Assembly (NCBI GenBank): GCA_000783305.1
Contig: JROE01000002.1
Location: 310,001 to 374,000 of the forward strand
DNA from: Sphingobacteriaceae bacterium DW12
Lineage (GTDB): Bacteria > Bacteroidota > Bacteroidia > Sphingobacteriales > Sphingobacteriaceae
Reading direction: 5' to 3'
Length of the DNA: 64,000 nucleotides
Part shown: piece by piece, positions 20,571 through 29,301 of the stretch
Position numbering within the stretch: the first letter of the stretch is position 1
How the letters are laid out: each line of letters starts with the position of its first letter
Made by a program: the position numbers and the translations under genes
The notes under the pieces: generated by a model
Told to the model about the DNA's origin: nothing
Databases searched by the model: none
Seen by the model: only the letters and a program-made list of their open reading frames with translations

Positions 20571-20612
20571 AGTGATATCACTACGCTCGTTGCACTCGGT
20601 TAATAATGAGCG
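20571..20612. other. Paired palindromes in the gap between two operon genes
   Basis: The 79-bp gap before the giant gene contains a perfect 12-bp palindrome, AGTGATATCACT (20571-20582), and next to it a 5-bp stem CGCTC/GAGCG (20584-20612). In the minus-strand message these could fold into a processing or attenuation hairpin that sets the ratio of barrel to giant protein. Function is inferred only. Confidence 0.3.
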
Positions 20613-20618
20613 TTAGCT

Positions 20619-22352
20619 TCATAATCCAAAATTCAGTTGATAAGCAATTTCTGCTCGGGTCTCGGTAAATGATGGGCTTACGCCCGTTACAGCAGATCCA
20701 GGGTTGTTATTGGTAAAATAGACCATTGTTCGAATACTTTGCAATTTGCTAATGGCATACGTCAGATTTAAAGAACCATTGAAAATATCGCTCTTATCAC
20801 CATTGTTGTTGCCCAACATATATCCCAGATTCGCGTTCGCACTGAGTTTGTTCTTGGCCATCAAATAGGTGCTCCCCACCGATATCCCTTTATAACTATT
20901 TTGGTTTCCAGTGGATTTGAGATTGGTATAGCTCATACTGGAATTAAAGCTTAGTTTCCGGAGCGGAAGAGACAATGTATAATTCAATAGGTATTGACTA
21001 GAATTGATATCTCTACTTGGTGCAGTCTCTGTATCGAAATAGCTGTTGTAATCGTCCATGCTATTGAAATTGGCCGAAAGCAGTATCATTTGTACCTTGG
21101 TGGGGCTTGATAGGGTAAATCGAGGCATGATACCCAGTGTCCTGGTCGTTTGTACAATCTTGAGCGAATCAGCAAAGCGTAGGGTATTGGGTCGCTGATT
21201 ATTAGAAAAATTGCTAAAGTTGAAGTCTATCCCCAGCTGTTTGGTCAACTCAGTGGTCAGCATCGCCGTACCGATAATACGTTTGGAAGTCGCTTCTTTC
21301 TGAAGTCGCACATTATCCTGTTCTATTCCGAAGCTTCCGTTGAAACGAAACTTACCGGAAGGATGGCTATAATTGGGGATAATGGTTAGATTTTCGACAT
21401 CATTGGTAAAGTAATAGGCCCCCATCGAGGTAAATCCTGGTTCTATGCGTCGATAATTTACTTTAAGTCCATAGTTTTTTGCTTGGTAACCGACACCGGC
21501 ATTGAAAGCCAAAAACCATTCCGAAGTCCCATTGATCTGCAACATATTCCCCAACTTCCGGAGTGTCTTATCTTCGATAGAGTCTAGAGACAAAGTTGAA
21601 TTGAGATCACGGGTCAACAAGCTGACAGCACCATCACTTTCGATATACAACTGCTTGAACACCGTAAAACGACCGCCGTAACCGAGTACTGAATTCGCTG
21701 CAGGGGTTACTTTACGATTCGGGGTGCCTACCGGGGCCGCAATAGACGTACTGTCATCTTTAGCATGCAGGACGTTCAGATCGAAAAAGTTGGCGTTGGT
21801 CCCATATCCCAGCTTTATCGCCAACCCCTTCCGGGTAAACGAATAAGGGACCAAGGACATAGACGCGGTATCGATTACCGTCGCTCGATTCAATCGGCCA
21901 TACATCAGTCCAAATCGCAGTTTTCCCGGGCGTAGCTCCACTCCACCACCCAAGATGGTATGACCGGCGAGCGTATAAGGTGAAAAATTGACATTACGAT
22001 ATCCTCCATGCAAGGTAATCCATTTGTAGGTCGGACTGAGCCCAAATTGATTGAAGGGCTGTTGGAACGAACTTTGCTTTTTACTTAATGTAAAGCTGAA
22101 AGGGACACTCCATCCATATAGTGAAATAGTTGGGCTTCCGCTGATCAGATAATTGGCTGTCTCCATGCGATTGGCAATGCCCGATGCGTGGTAAAACATG
22201 CCACGCAATTCCAGACTACCATCGAATCGAAAGGGTCTTTGCTCGCTTATATTGCTGAGTTCTTGGGCCGTTACTGTCCCAATACCTCCAATACAGCAAA
22301 CCAAGATTACCCTACGCCATATCCATCTAGTCATATGAATTCTAATTTTCAT
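20619..22352 (-). CDS. Outer-membrane beta-barrel protein of the surface operon
   Basis: 577 residues. The start could be 22352 or the Met at 22334 (MTRWIWRRVILVCC), both leading into a signal peptide ending VTAQ. The mature protein is almost wholly alternating polar/hydrophobic strands with many Tyr, Phe, Asn and Ser (for example LELRGMFYHASG and ISVGSTYLMAKNKLSANANLGY), ending in an aromatic-rich strand AYQLNFGL as barrels do. It is not a TonB receptor: no plug and too short. Placed between the collagen-like lipoprotein (45 bp) and the giant protein (79 bp), it may anchor or export its partners. Confidence 0.8.
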   Translation of the reverse strand: MKIRIHMTRWIWRRVILVCCIGGIGTVTAQELSNISEQRPFRFDGSLELRGMFYHASGIANRMETANYLISGSPTISLYGWSVPFSFTLSKKQSSFQQPFNQFGLSPTYKWITLHGGYRNVNFSPYTLAGHTILGGGVELRPGKLRFGLMYGRLNRATVIDTASMSLVPYSFTRKGLAIKLGYGTNANFFDLNVLHAKDDSTSIAAPVGTPNRKVTPAANSVLGYGGRFTVFKQLYIESDGAVSLLTRDLNSTLSLDSIEDKTLRKLGNMLQINGTSEWFLAFNAGVGYQAKNYGLKVNYRRIEPGFTSMGAYYFTNDVENLTIIPNYSHPSGKFRFNGSFGIEQDNVRLQKEATSKRIIGTAMLTTELTKQLGIDFNFSNFSNNQRPNTLRFADSLKIVQTTRTLGIMPRFTLSSPTKVQMILLSANFNSMDDYNSYFDTETAPSRDINSSQYLLNYTLSLPLRKLSFNSSMSYTNLKSTGNQNSYKGISVGSTYLMAKNKLSANANLGYMLGNNNGDKSDIFNGSLNLTYAISKLQSIRTMVYFTNNNPGSAVTGVSPSFTETRAEIAYQLNFGL

Positions 22353-22397
22353 TTTTTATGAACTTAATACCTCCTACCGATATGTGAACTTAGACTG

Positions 22398-23969
22398 CTA
22401 ATCCGGTATGTTGTACATGACTTTAAGCTGCTTATAGTCTCTAGGCAATGCTCGGGCTGCTTGGTAAGCCCCCCTGTTTCCAGGAATAATGACGAAGCGA
22501 AATTCTAAATTCTCTTCCACTTCCTTTACTCCAATATCAAACCCAGTATTTGAAATTAAAATCCGAATCAATCCACTACTTAGGTCCAAATGGTAGCTGT
22601 AATCTATCCAATAGTAGAGCTGCCCCCTGCAATTCAGTTGGCTAATGAATGCACCCTTTTCGCCTGCATCCTCCCGCACGTATACCATTACAGCTGCATC
22701 ATCGAGGAGTTTCGGATTATCTTTGAATTCTTGGACATACAGACTTCCACTGATATCGCCCGAACTTGATGACTGATACAATTCGCCAAGCGTCCTCCAA
22801 TTGCTGTAGATTACATCGGTTTGCGGGCCTGCAGGCCCTCTCAGGTTCATGATTGGACTGCCCCAGCCCGCAACCGTCTTGGGTCCGTACAAATTGCCGG
22901 TGGAGATACTGATGTAGTAGTCGCCGACTCTCCCCAGGGTATCCTGAGGCGTCGCAAATCCATTATAGATCTTGGACCCTGCAGCTCCATTGCTACCATT
23001 AGTCCCAGCGGTGCCTGTTGCCCCTTTTAGATTGACTGGGGTACCCCAACTAGTGGCCGTCTTCGGTCCATAAAAATCACTTGTATTGGTTCGAAAATAA
23101 AAATCACCAATTCGTCCCAATGTCAAATCAGGGATCGTTGTACCACTCCATATTTGCGATCCGGGTGCCCCGTCTTGTCCATTGGTTCCCTTAAGGTTGG
23201 TGGCATTGCCCCAGCCCGCAGCGGTCTTTGGGCCATAGAAATCACCCGTATTACTACGAAAATAGAAGTCGCCTATCTTGCCCACCGCCGTGGGAGGTAC
23301 CGTTGTACCGGCTAGGATACTGGCTCCATCAGTTCCATTCGTACCGTCGGCCCCTTTGGCACCAAGGAGACTAATGGAAGTCCCCCATCCGGCATCTGTC
23401 TTGGGGCCATACAGTTGCGCAGTCGAGGTCCTGAAATAATAATCCCCATTCACTCCGATACTTGCTGCGGGTATAGCCGTACCGCTATAGATCTTGGTAC
23501 CATTGACCCCATTCGCGCCCTTTAGATTGATGGCATTTCCCCATCCGGAGGTCGTTTTGGGACCGTATAAATCGGTGTTACTGAGGTTGAGGTAATAGTC
23601 GCCCGCCTGCCCTTGGCTGCTGACAGGTGCTACAGTACCATTCAGTATCTTCGACCCCGCAGCACCTGGCGCCCCCGGGGCACCGGTTGGGCCTGTTGCA
23701 CCGACAGCTCCTGTGGCACCACGAAGATTGACCGGGTCGCCCCAGCCTGTCGTGGTTTTGGGACCATAAAAATCACTGCTTCCCAAATGGAAATAAAAGT
23801 CGCCTGCAATGCCCAACGTCGTCTCTGGACTGGTAGTACCCGTATAAATCTTTGTTCCACTAAGACCTTCAAAACCTTGCGGCCCCACATCGCCTTCCTT
23901 GGTACAGGAGAGCAAAAAAAGGAACATCAAATGGAACAAAAAAAATCGCTTACTCGATAACGTTTTCAT
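22398..23969 (-). CDS. Lipoprotein with collagen-like Gly-X-Y tracts and six 52-68-residue repeats
   Basis: Lipobox LLSC at 19-22 marks a lipoprotein. Immediately after, GDVGPQGFEGLSG begins a collagen-like tract. Six tandem units follow, each with a G-D-(F/Y)-Y-(F/L/I) strand, an (F/L)YGPKT core, a GWG or SWG turn and a N-L-(K/R)-G-x-x-G collagen-like spacer. This pattern recalls trimeric fibre and tail-spike shafts. The last about 130 residues (after GPQTDV) form a non-repetitive globular head. First gene of the surface operon; the protein is expected to project from the outer membrane as a trimer. Confidence 0.85.
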   Translation of the reverse strand: MKTLSSKRFFLFHLMFLFLLSCTKEGDVGPQGFEGLSGTKIYTGTTSPETTLGIAGDFYFHLGSSDFYGPKTTTGWGDPVNLRGATGAVGATGPTGAPGAPGAAGSKILNGTVAPVSSQGQAGDYYLNLSNTDLYGPKTTSGWGNAINLKGANGVNGTKIYSGTAIPAASIGVNGDYYFRTSTAQLYGPKTDAGWGTSISLLGAKGADGTNGTDGASILAGTTVPPTAVGKIGDFYFRSNTGDFYGPKTAAGWGNATNLKGTNGQDGAPGSQIWSGTTIPDLTLGRIGDFYFRTNTSDFYGPKTATSWGTPVNLKGATGTAGTNGSNGAAGSKIYNGFATPQDTLGRVGDYYISISTGNLYGPKTVAGWGSPIMNLRGPAGPQTDVIYSNWRTLGELYQSSSSGDISGSLYVQEFKDNPKLLDDAAVMVYVREDAGEKGAFISQLNCRGQLYYWIDYSYHLDLSSGLIRILISNTGFDIGVKEVEENLEFRFVIIPGNRGAYQAARALPRDYKQLKVMYNIPD

Positions 23970-23995
23970 ATGTATATGATTTATTCTTTAATGGA

Positions 23996-24049
23996 CATAT
24001 GGAATACGCATGGGTGTTTGTTTTTCGCTAAACATGCGTATTTCATATG
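23996..24049. promoter_or_regulatory. 17-bp inverted repeat in the surface-operon leader
   Basis: Arms 23996-24012 and 24033-24049 are reverse complements at 16 of 17 positions, separated by 20 bp. Arm core: AATACGCATG. Its near edge is 27 bp upstream of the lipoprotein start codon, so it is either an RNA stem in the 5' leader or an operator close to the promoter. Confidence 0.6.
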
Positions 24050-24140
24050 ATTGAAATTTATGCTACTTAATTGATCGAGAATACGATGGTCCGTATCCGC
24101 TAGAACAAATAGAATAAATTAATCAACTCATTTTTTTGGG

Positions 24141-24195
24141 AATGAGTGAATGAGGGCTTAAAATGAGTGAGTTAGGTGTATTTATGAGTAAGTGA
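24141..24195 (+). repeat. ATGAGTGA-type short direct repeats
   Basis: Within 55 bp the motif ATGAGTGA occurs twice exactly, and the variants ATGAGGGC and ATGAGTAAGTGA also appear. The spacing is irregular (8, 13 and 21 bp class), so they are not a tandem array; possible regulator sites between the divergent genes. Confidence 0.35.
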
Positions 24196-24532
24196 TTTAC
24201 GTTAGCGCAAAGTATATGATCTAGGAAAGCTTTCAACAGATTATCGCCAATGATGTGAAAGCAAAGGAAAAATGACGCTAAGTAGCACCTTAAGTATAAT
24301 CAAATCGAAATTTGAGAAATAAGATTTTATCTTTCTAAAGTTTCCCGTATCTTAACCTACAAATTAAACGTATCATACCATTTACCCCTATTCCTATGCA
24401 AGAAAATTTGACTTTGGAAAGCGAAAGCAATCTATCCGCTATTGACTGCAAAACCAGCAAGAGGTGTGGGTTACAAGGACATAGCGATACAGCCAACATA
24501 ACAAAATTTTTGATTTAGAAATAAACGACAAT

Positions 24533-25648
24533 ATGAACCGATTTAGCTTCCTCCTACTTTTCTTATCCGCTGCCCTATATTCGTCAGCCCAACAAATACA
24601 CTACGACTGGCCGCTGGGCCCATTCATCAGGCCAGAGGGCGTGAATCCCGTGATTTCACCAGATTCGACAAGCACTTTCTTTGATCCGATGAGCCAGCGA
24701 AACATCGCCTGGGAAGCGGGTGACATTTTCAATCCCGCTGCTGTGGTGAAGGACGGTAGCATATACGTCCTCTATCGCGGAGAAGACAAATCCGGTATGG
24801 GTATCGGCAAACGTACCTCCCGTATCGGGATTGCCGAAAGTAAAGACGGTATTCACATGAAGCGGGAAAAGAAACCTGTATTTTATCCAGACGAAGACGA
24901 ACAGAAAGAAAATGAATGGCCGGGCGGTTGTGAGGACCCACGTATCGCTGTTACAACGGACGGTCTATATGTCATGCTCTATACCCAATGGAATCGGAAG
25001 GTTGCACGCTTGGCCGTAGCCACCTCCCGAGACTTAAAAAACTGGACCAAGCACGGCCCTGCTTTCCAAACAGCACATAACGGTAAATTCAAAGATCTAT
25101 TCTGCAAGTCGGGTTCTGTCGTTACCAAACTGGATAATGACAAGCAGATCATCACCAAAGTCAATGGGAAGTACATGATGTACTGGGGCGAGCGCTATAT
25201 GAATATTGCCACATCGGACGACCTCATCAATTGGGTGCCTACCTTAAATGAGAAGGGCGATCTGGATTTGGTAGTCACACCACGCCGAGGCTATTTTGAC
25301 AGCGATTTAACCGAATGCGGCCCTCCGGCCATCATAACCGAAGATGGTATTTTAGTGTTGTACAACGGTAAAAATAGAGGCGGCGAAGGTAGAGATACCA
25401 ACTATACGGCCAACACCTATGCCGCAGGACAGGTACTATTCGACCTCAACAATCCATCTAGGGTCATCGGTAGGCTTGACAAACCTTTCTTTGTACCCAC
25501 CGAGTCTTTTGAAAAAAGCGGACAGTATCCAGATGGTACGGTATTCATCCAAGGGCTTGCCTATTTTAAAAACAAATGGTTTTTGTACTACGGATGTGCC
25601 GATAGCCAAGTAGGCGTTGCGGTATATGACCCTAAGATCAAAAACTGA
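24533..25648 (+). CDS. Exported GH130-like glycosidase (beta-mannoside active family)
   Basis: 371 residues with a signal peptide ending SSAQ. Five-bladed-propeller features of the GH130/GH43-like clan are visible: DIFNPAAVVKDGSIYVLYRGED near 63-84, GGCEDPR at 131-137 (a GH130 hallmark containing the catalytic Asp), and repeated Y-x-x-x-Y-x-Y-G blade ends. GH130 comprises beta-mannoside phosphorylases and hydrolases. The secretion signal and stand-alone position favour a periplasmic hydrolase acting on beta-mannosides or glycan fragments, but phosphorolysis is not excluded. There is no SusCD next to it. Confidence 0.85.
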   Translation: MNRFSFLLLFLSAALYSSAQQIHYDWPLGPFIRPEGVNPVISPDSTSTFFDPMSQRNIAWEAGDIFNPAAVVKDGSIYVLYRGEDKSGMGIGKRTSRIGIAESKDGIHMKREKKPVFYPDEDEQKENEWPGGCEDPRIAVTTDGLYVMLYTQWNRKVARLAVATSRDLKNWTKHGPAFQTAHNGKFKDLFCKSGSVVTKLDNDKQIITKVNGKYMMYWGERYMNIATSDDLINWVPTLNEKGDLDLVVTPRRGYFDSDLTECGPPAIITEDGILVLYNGKNRGGEGRDTNYTANTYAAGQVLFDLNNPSRVIGRLDKPFFVPTESFEKSGQYPDGTVFIQGLAYFKNKWFLYYGCADSQVGVAVYDPKIKN

Positions 25649-25807
25649 AATTAATGAAGAACCCCTCTACCAAAATAGTTACTAAACTTAAAAAAATAAG
25701 TTATTTTTATTGACAATTTGTAGTTTTCAATTTTCAGGTGCCCAACATAAAGAACTCACAAGCTTTGCTGAACGTTATGCTTCGGCAGAGGTTGGCCAGC
25801 TCAATGC

Positions 25808-26551
25808 TTAGGCCATTCCGCCATTGGCGCCAATGCTTTGTCCAGAAATCCATTTCGCTTCGTCAGAGGCTAGAAAAGCAACCACTTGTGCGATTTCTTG
25901 CGGTGTTCCTAAGCGTTTAAATGCATTGGTAGAAGCGATTTGTGCGATCAACTCTTCCGATTTCCCTGTCAAAAACAGATCCGTTGCCGTAGGTCCGGGC
26001 AATACACAATTGACATTAATTCCTCTTACACCTATTTCTTTCGCAAAAACACGCGATAATTGTTCAACAGCAGCTTTGGTTGCTGAATAGACACCGTAGA
26101 TTGGAAATATAGTCCGGGTTACTGTAGAGGAAATATTGATGATGCTTCCGTTGTCGGCCAATTTTGTCGAGGCTTCTTGTAAAGAATAAAAAACACCTTT
26201 GAAATTGATATCGATTTGCTTCTCAAACTGCTCTTCACTCAAATCCTTAACAAGGGCATTCAGCATCACCCCAGCGCTATTTACCCAGATATTTACTTGG
26301 CCAAAATGCGCAATTGCTTCATCAAACAAACGGGTTACGCCTGCCTTTTTGCTTATATCCGCCTGTACAGCCCAAGCTTCACCACCATTGACTTTGATTG
26401 TGTCTACCACGGCATCCGCAGCAGCTTGGTTGCCATTATAATTTACGACTACTTGTGCACCTTTTTCGGCCAATTTGTGAGCAATTGCAGCACCGATGCC
26501 TTTTGAAGAGCCAGTGACTACGGCCACTTTTCCTGATAATATAGTACTCAT
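25808..26551 (-). CDS. SDR-family NAD(P)-dependent oxidoreductase
   Basis: Classical short-chain dehydrogenase of 247 residues: cofactor motif TGSSKGIG (13-20), NSAG (91-94), and the catalytic triad Ser142, Tyr155, Lys159 (in YSATK). It resembles 3-oxoacyl-ACP reductases and glucose dehydrogenases, but the substrate cannot be told. It is downstream of an AraC regulator on the same strand (87 bp), which probably controls it. Confidence 0.92.
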   Translation of the reverse strand: MSTILSGKVAVVTGSSKGIGAAIAHKLAEKGAQVVVNYNGNQAAADAVVDTIKVNGGEAWAVQADISKKAGVTRLFDEAIAHFGQVNIWVNSAGVMLNALVKDLSEEQFEKQIDINFKGVFYSLQEASTKLADNGSIINISSTVTRTIFPIYGVYSATKAAVEQLSRVFAKEIGVRGINVNCVLPGPTATDLFLTGKSEELIAQIASTNAFKRLGTPQEIAQVVAFLASDEAKWISGQSIGANGGMA

Positions 26552-26638
26552 ATTTATCCGTTTTAAATTTTACAAGACAAAGGTGAGCATATTCACGTAC
26601 TTACTTGGTACAAAAATCTAAGGAAGAGTTGCAAATTT

Positions 26639-27556
26639 TTAAGATTCACTCTTCTTTCGATAACTGGCAGGACTCTCACCCGTTTGCTTTTTGAAATAAT
26701 TACTGAAATGAGCGCTTTCCAAAAAGCCCATTCGATTGGAGATTTCCTTGATGTTCAGCGCAGCATTATGTAGCAAAATTTTAGCAGTAGAAATTGCTTT
26801 TTTATTGATCCAATGCAACATGGGATTCCCCGTCTTACTGCTAATGACGTTCGAAAGGTAATTAACATGAAGGTGCTGCAAGTCGGCAAAATATTGCACA
26901 CGCATCGGTTGTCCAATCTGACCTTCTAAAATACCCCTAAAATACTTCTCTACGTTGAGCTTAAAATCTGTTACGATTTGAGAACTTCGACTCCCTTCGT
27001 AAATGGGGTTGTAATCCGAATAGCAATATTCTTTTATCATCCATAAAAGCGAAACCAACAAACTTCCTATTATCTTACTTTGAAATGGCGAAGGCGACAA
27101 AAATTCCTGTTCGATCAAGATGTAGACCCCTTCTACCCGAGCAAATTGCTCAGGAGTTAGGGTGCGTGGACGAACAGTCTCTGTCAGCAGATAAGGAAAC
27201 TTCTCAAAAATACCTTTGTCTGTATATTCTTTCAGAAAAGCTTCATCAAACGTGATGAGACAGGCGTCCGAAAGTCGTGTCCACTCAAATGTTCGAAAGT
27301 TACCTGGATTGGTAAAGTATACAGTTCTGTCATTTACAGGAAAAGACTGGTCGTCTATCGTATAACTTCCGTCTCCGTCTTTGCTAAAAAGGAAGTTGTA
27401 ATAGTGAGGTCTGAAACGCGGCGAACGATACGGTAAGTCTTTGAAAGAATGCTGCACATGATGTATCGTAAACCCATTAGCCGAATCAATCGATGTCTCT
27501 TCAATACCCATTTTCTGATAAAACTCTTGCAGATTTTCTATACTATTATTTTCCAT
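26639..27556 (-). CDS. AraC-family transcriptional regulator
   Basis: 305 residues: a cupin-like N-terminal half (FSKDGDGSYTIDDQSFPVND is typical) and a C-terminal double HTH (about 205-300) with the AraC end motif GFLESAHFSNYFKKQTGESP. Codirectional with the SDR gene downstream, so the pair looks like a regulator with its target. Such pairs in Bacteroidota often respond to small aldehydes or ketones; that is background, not evidence here. Confidence 0.92.
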   Translation of the reverse strand: MENNSIENLQEFYQKMGIEETSIDSANGFTIHHVQHSFKDLPYRSPRFRPHYYNFLFSKDGDGSYTIDDQSFPVNDRTVYFTNPGNFRTFEWTRLSDACLITFDEAFLKEYTDKGIFEKFPYLLTETVRPRTLTPEQFARVEGVYILIEQEFLSPSPFQSKIIGSLLVSLLWMIKEYCYSDYNPIYEGSRSSQIVTDFKLNVEKYFRGILEGQIGQPMRVQYFADLQHLHVNYLSNVISSKTGNPMLHWINKKAISTAKILLHNAALNIKEISNRMGFLESAHFSNYFKKQTGESPASYRKKSES

Positions 27557-27688
27557 TTTTTATTGGATCTTTCCTTTTATCGATTGATGAAACAGCTAAT
27601 TTAATAAAGTGACCTTTCGTGAAGTTTTCCAAGTGCGGTAATTTTGCAACAGAAAACCAACAAGCGTTATTTATTATAGCAAAAAAAA

Positions 27689-28771
27689 TCACGCTATACC
27701 TTCTTGATAACCTAATGTATTGGATTGTTCAATAAGTCTTTTTAAAATATCAGCTGTTGAAGCTCCGCTAAATTCATTGATTGATTGTCCTACCCAAATA
27801 TTTGTAAACTCTGCATTTTTGTTATGTTTTGCTATCTTTCGTAATTCGCTGGTTAGTTTATTCTGATAAGGGTAAGGTAAAATAAATTCTGTATGCTCGG
27901 TCGCATTGATAAATGTATTTTTAATCCCCCTTGCAAAACGTCCAGAAAAACTTTTCGTTAATACAATATCAGCTTCAGTGACTTGTCTCAATCTATCTTT
28001 TTCAAAATCTTGCAATGCACTCTCTACTGCGCCTAATAATATACTTCCGACTTGAAATCCGCTTGCTCCCAATATTTTGGATGCCATTAAAGCCTTGGCA
28101 TTATAAATACCTCCTGCATATATAATAGGTACTTTTACGGTTTCACTAATTTGCGGCAACAAAGATAATCCTCCAATTTTTGGAATATTGCCTGATTCAA
28201 AACTACCTCTGTGCCCACCGGCTTCCAAGCCTTGTACACAGATGATGTCAATCCCAGATTTTTCCAATAATTCAGCTTCCTTTACCGAAGTACAGGTGCC
28301 TATTAAAATGACCCCTTTACTTTTTAGCTTATCTAAGCTTTGCTCGTCGAGGTTGCCAAATGTGAAACTTACTATTTTACAGTTTTCAGAAATCAGGGTA
28401 TCAATTTGTTCTTGATAACTGTTTATTTTTATTTCATCAATATTAGGTATCCGAACATTTAATTTATGTTGTCTTGCTAATGACTCAACAAACTCTTTTG
28501 CTGCTGCATAGTCTTTCTTCAACCTTTCTGTAATTTCGGGAATCTTGTGAACAAAAATATTTACAGCAAAGGCCTTGTTTGTGAGTTGTCTAGTTTTACG
28601 GATTGCTTCAATACAATGCTCAACATTGATATCCGCCAACGCCAATGACCCTAAACAATTCATATTTGAAGTAGCTGCAACCATTTCTGGAGTTGTTACT
28701 CCAAACATAGGTGCTTGAATAATAGGGTAATCGATTTTAAGTAAACGTGTTATGTTATTTGTCCATTTCAT
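27689..28771 (-). CDS. Nitronate monooxygenase-like FMN oxidoreductase
   Basis: 360-residue TIM-barrel flavoprotein of the 2-nitropropane dioxygenase/NMO family. The N-terminal segment YPIIQAPMFGVTTPEM and the FMN phosphate motif GLEAGGHRGSF near 185-195, followed by VPIIYAGGIYN, are diagnostic. It oxidises alkyl nitronates or, in related enzymes, other substrates such as propionate-3-nitronate. It is monocistronic, with a 12-bp palindrome (ATTTACGTAAAT, 28839-28850) 68 bp upstream of the start. Confidence 0.9.
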   Translation of the reverse strand: MKWTNNITRLLKIDYPIIQAPMFGVTTPEMVAATSNMNCLGSLALADINVEHCIEAIRKTRQLTNKAFAVNIFVHKIPEITERLKKDYAAAKEFVESLARQHKLNVRIPNIDEIKINSYQEQIDTLISENCKIVSFTFGNLDEQSLDKLKSKGVILIGTCTSVKEAELLEKSGIDIICVQGLEAGGHRGSFESGNIPKIGGLSLLPQISETVKVPIIYAGGIYNAKALMASKILGASGFQVGSILLGAVESALQDFEKDRLRQVTEADIVLTKSFSGRFARGIKNTFINATEHTEFILPYPYQNKLTSELRKIAKHNKNAEFTNIWVGQSINEFSGASTADILKRLIEQSNTLGYQEGIA

Positions 28772-28838
28772 ATGCTATTTTATAACTATTGCACCTACAA
28801 TGAAGAATAAGGTAGCCAAATTCTTATGGAGACAGTAA

Positions 28839-28850
28839 ATTTACGTAAAT
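28839..28850. promoter_or_regulatory. 12-bp perfect palindrome upstream of the nitronate monooxygenase-like gene
   Basis: ATTTACGTAAAT, perfect dyad, 68 bp before the start codon. A plausible dimer-binding operator; no regulator is assigned. Confidence 0.3.
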
Positions 28851-29105
28851 ATTATGCTTTCTAATGTATCCGTTCTACGAGCTATATTTTTGATTACTGA
28901 ATAATATTTTCATAGTTCTGCGGACACCAATCCTTTATATTTTTTCGTATTACAATACTGATATTAAGTAGGTTATATCCAAACCTGTGAAAGAGATTTA
29001 CCTCGTACCTTTTGCGGGAGGCAAAGAAGGCAAAATCACTTCTACCCTGTGACAATTGCAAAAACTAGTTATCAGCACAATGTTCAGCGATACCAAAAAG
29101 CAGGA

Positions 29106-29124
29106 GCCACAGCTTATGTGTGGC
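29106..29124 (-). terminator. Terminator-like hairpin at the end of the accessory cassette
   Basis: GCCACA/TGTGGC arms with a 7-nt loop, 10 bp after the stop of the 55-aa gene on the minus strand, followed on that strand by a T-rich run. Likely ends the transcript of the cassette. Confidence 0.45.
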
Positions 29125-29133
29125 CCATGCTTA

Positions 29134-29301
29134 TTATCTTTTGATCCACTTGGCCAGCAGGTAGCTGACGCCGAAGCTCACTACTGCTCCGATCAGCGCC
29201 ATCACTACCGTATGTAGGATATCACCTACGGACAGGTTGATATAGACCGAGCACAGCGTGCCCCCCAGAGTACCGGTCTTGGTATTCGCATTAAGATCCA
29301 T
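29134..29301 (-). CDS. 55-residue membrane peptide of the accessory cassette
   Basis: Starts at 29301 and overlaps the end of the preceding 64-codon gene by 11 nt (coupled translation). The protein starts MDLNANTKTGTLGGTL and has one strong hydrophobic helix (about 28-49: HTVVMALIGAVVSFGVSYLL), followed by the basic end AKWIKR. Holin-sized, but one helix proves nothing. Too short for many gene finders. Its fixed place after the 64-aa gene and the terminator behind it support it as real. Confidence 0.65.
   Translation of the reverse strand: MDLNANTKTGTLGGTLCSVYINLSVGDILHTVVMALIGAVVSFGVSYLLAKWIKR

Larger units (their letters stand above)
23970..24532. other. Long leader/intergenic region between divergent genes
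   Basis: Separates the surface operon (minus) from the GH130-like gene (plus). It holds the 17-bp inverted repeat at 23996-24049, a run of ATGAGTGA-like repeats at 24141-24195, and a 40-codon open frame at 24396-24518 just before the GH130 gene. That frame (starting MQENLTLESESN) has no recognised relatives. No exact Bacteroidota promoter was seen for either side. Confidence 0.5.

Noticed and set aside
22398..23969. Repeats in the lipoprotein gene considered as a CRISPR-like or tandem DNA array
   Set aside because: They are in frame, protein-level repeats of variable DNA sequence and length inside one gene.
24396..24518. 40-codon frame just before the GH130 gene
   Set aside because: Well placed for an upstream peptide, but composition and lack of any similarity give no support beyond position; mentioned under the intergenic entry only.
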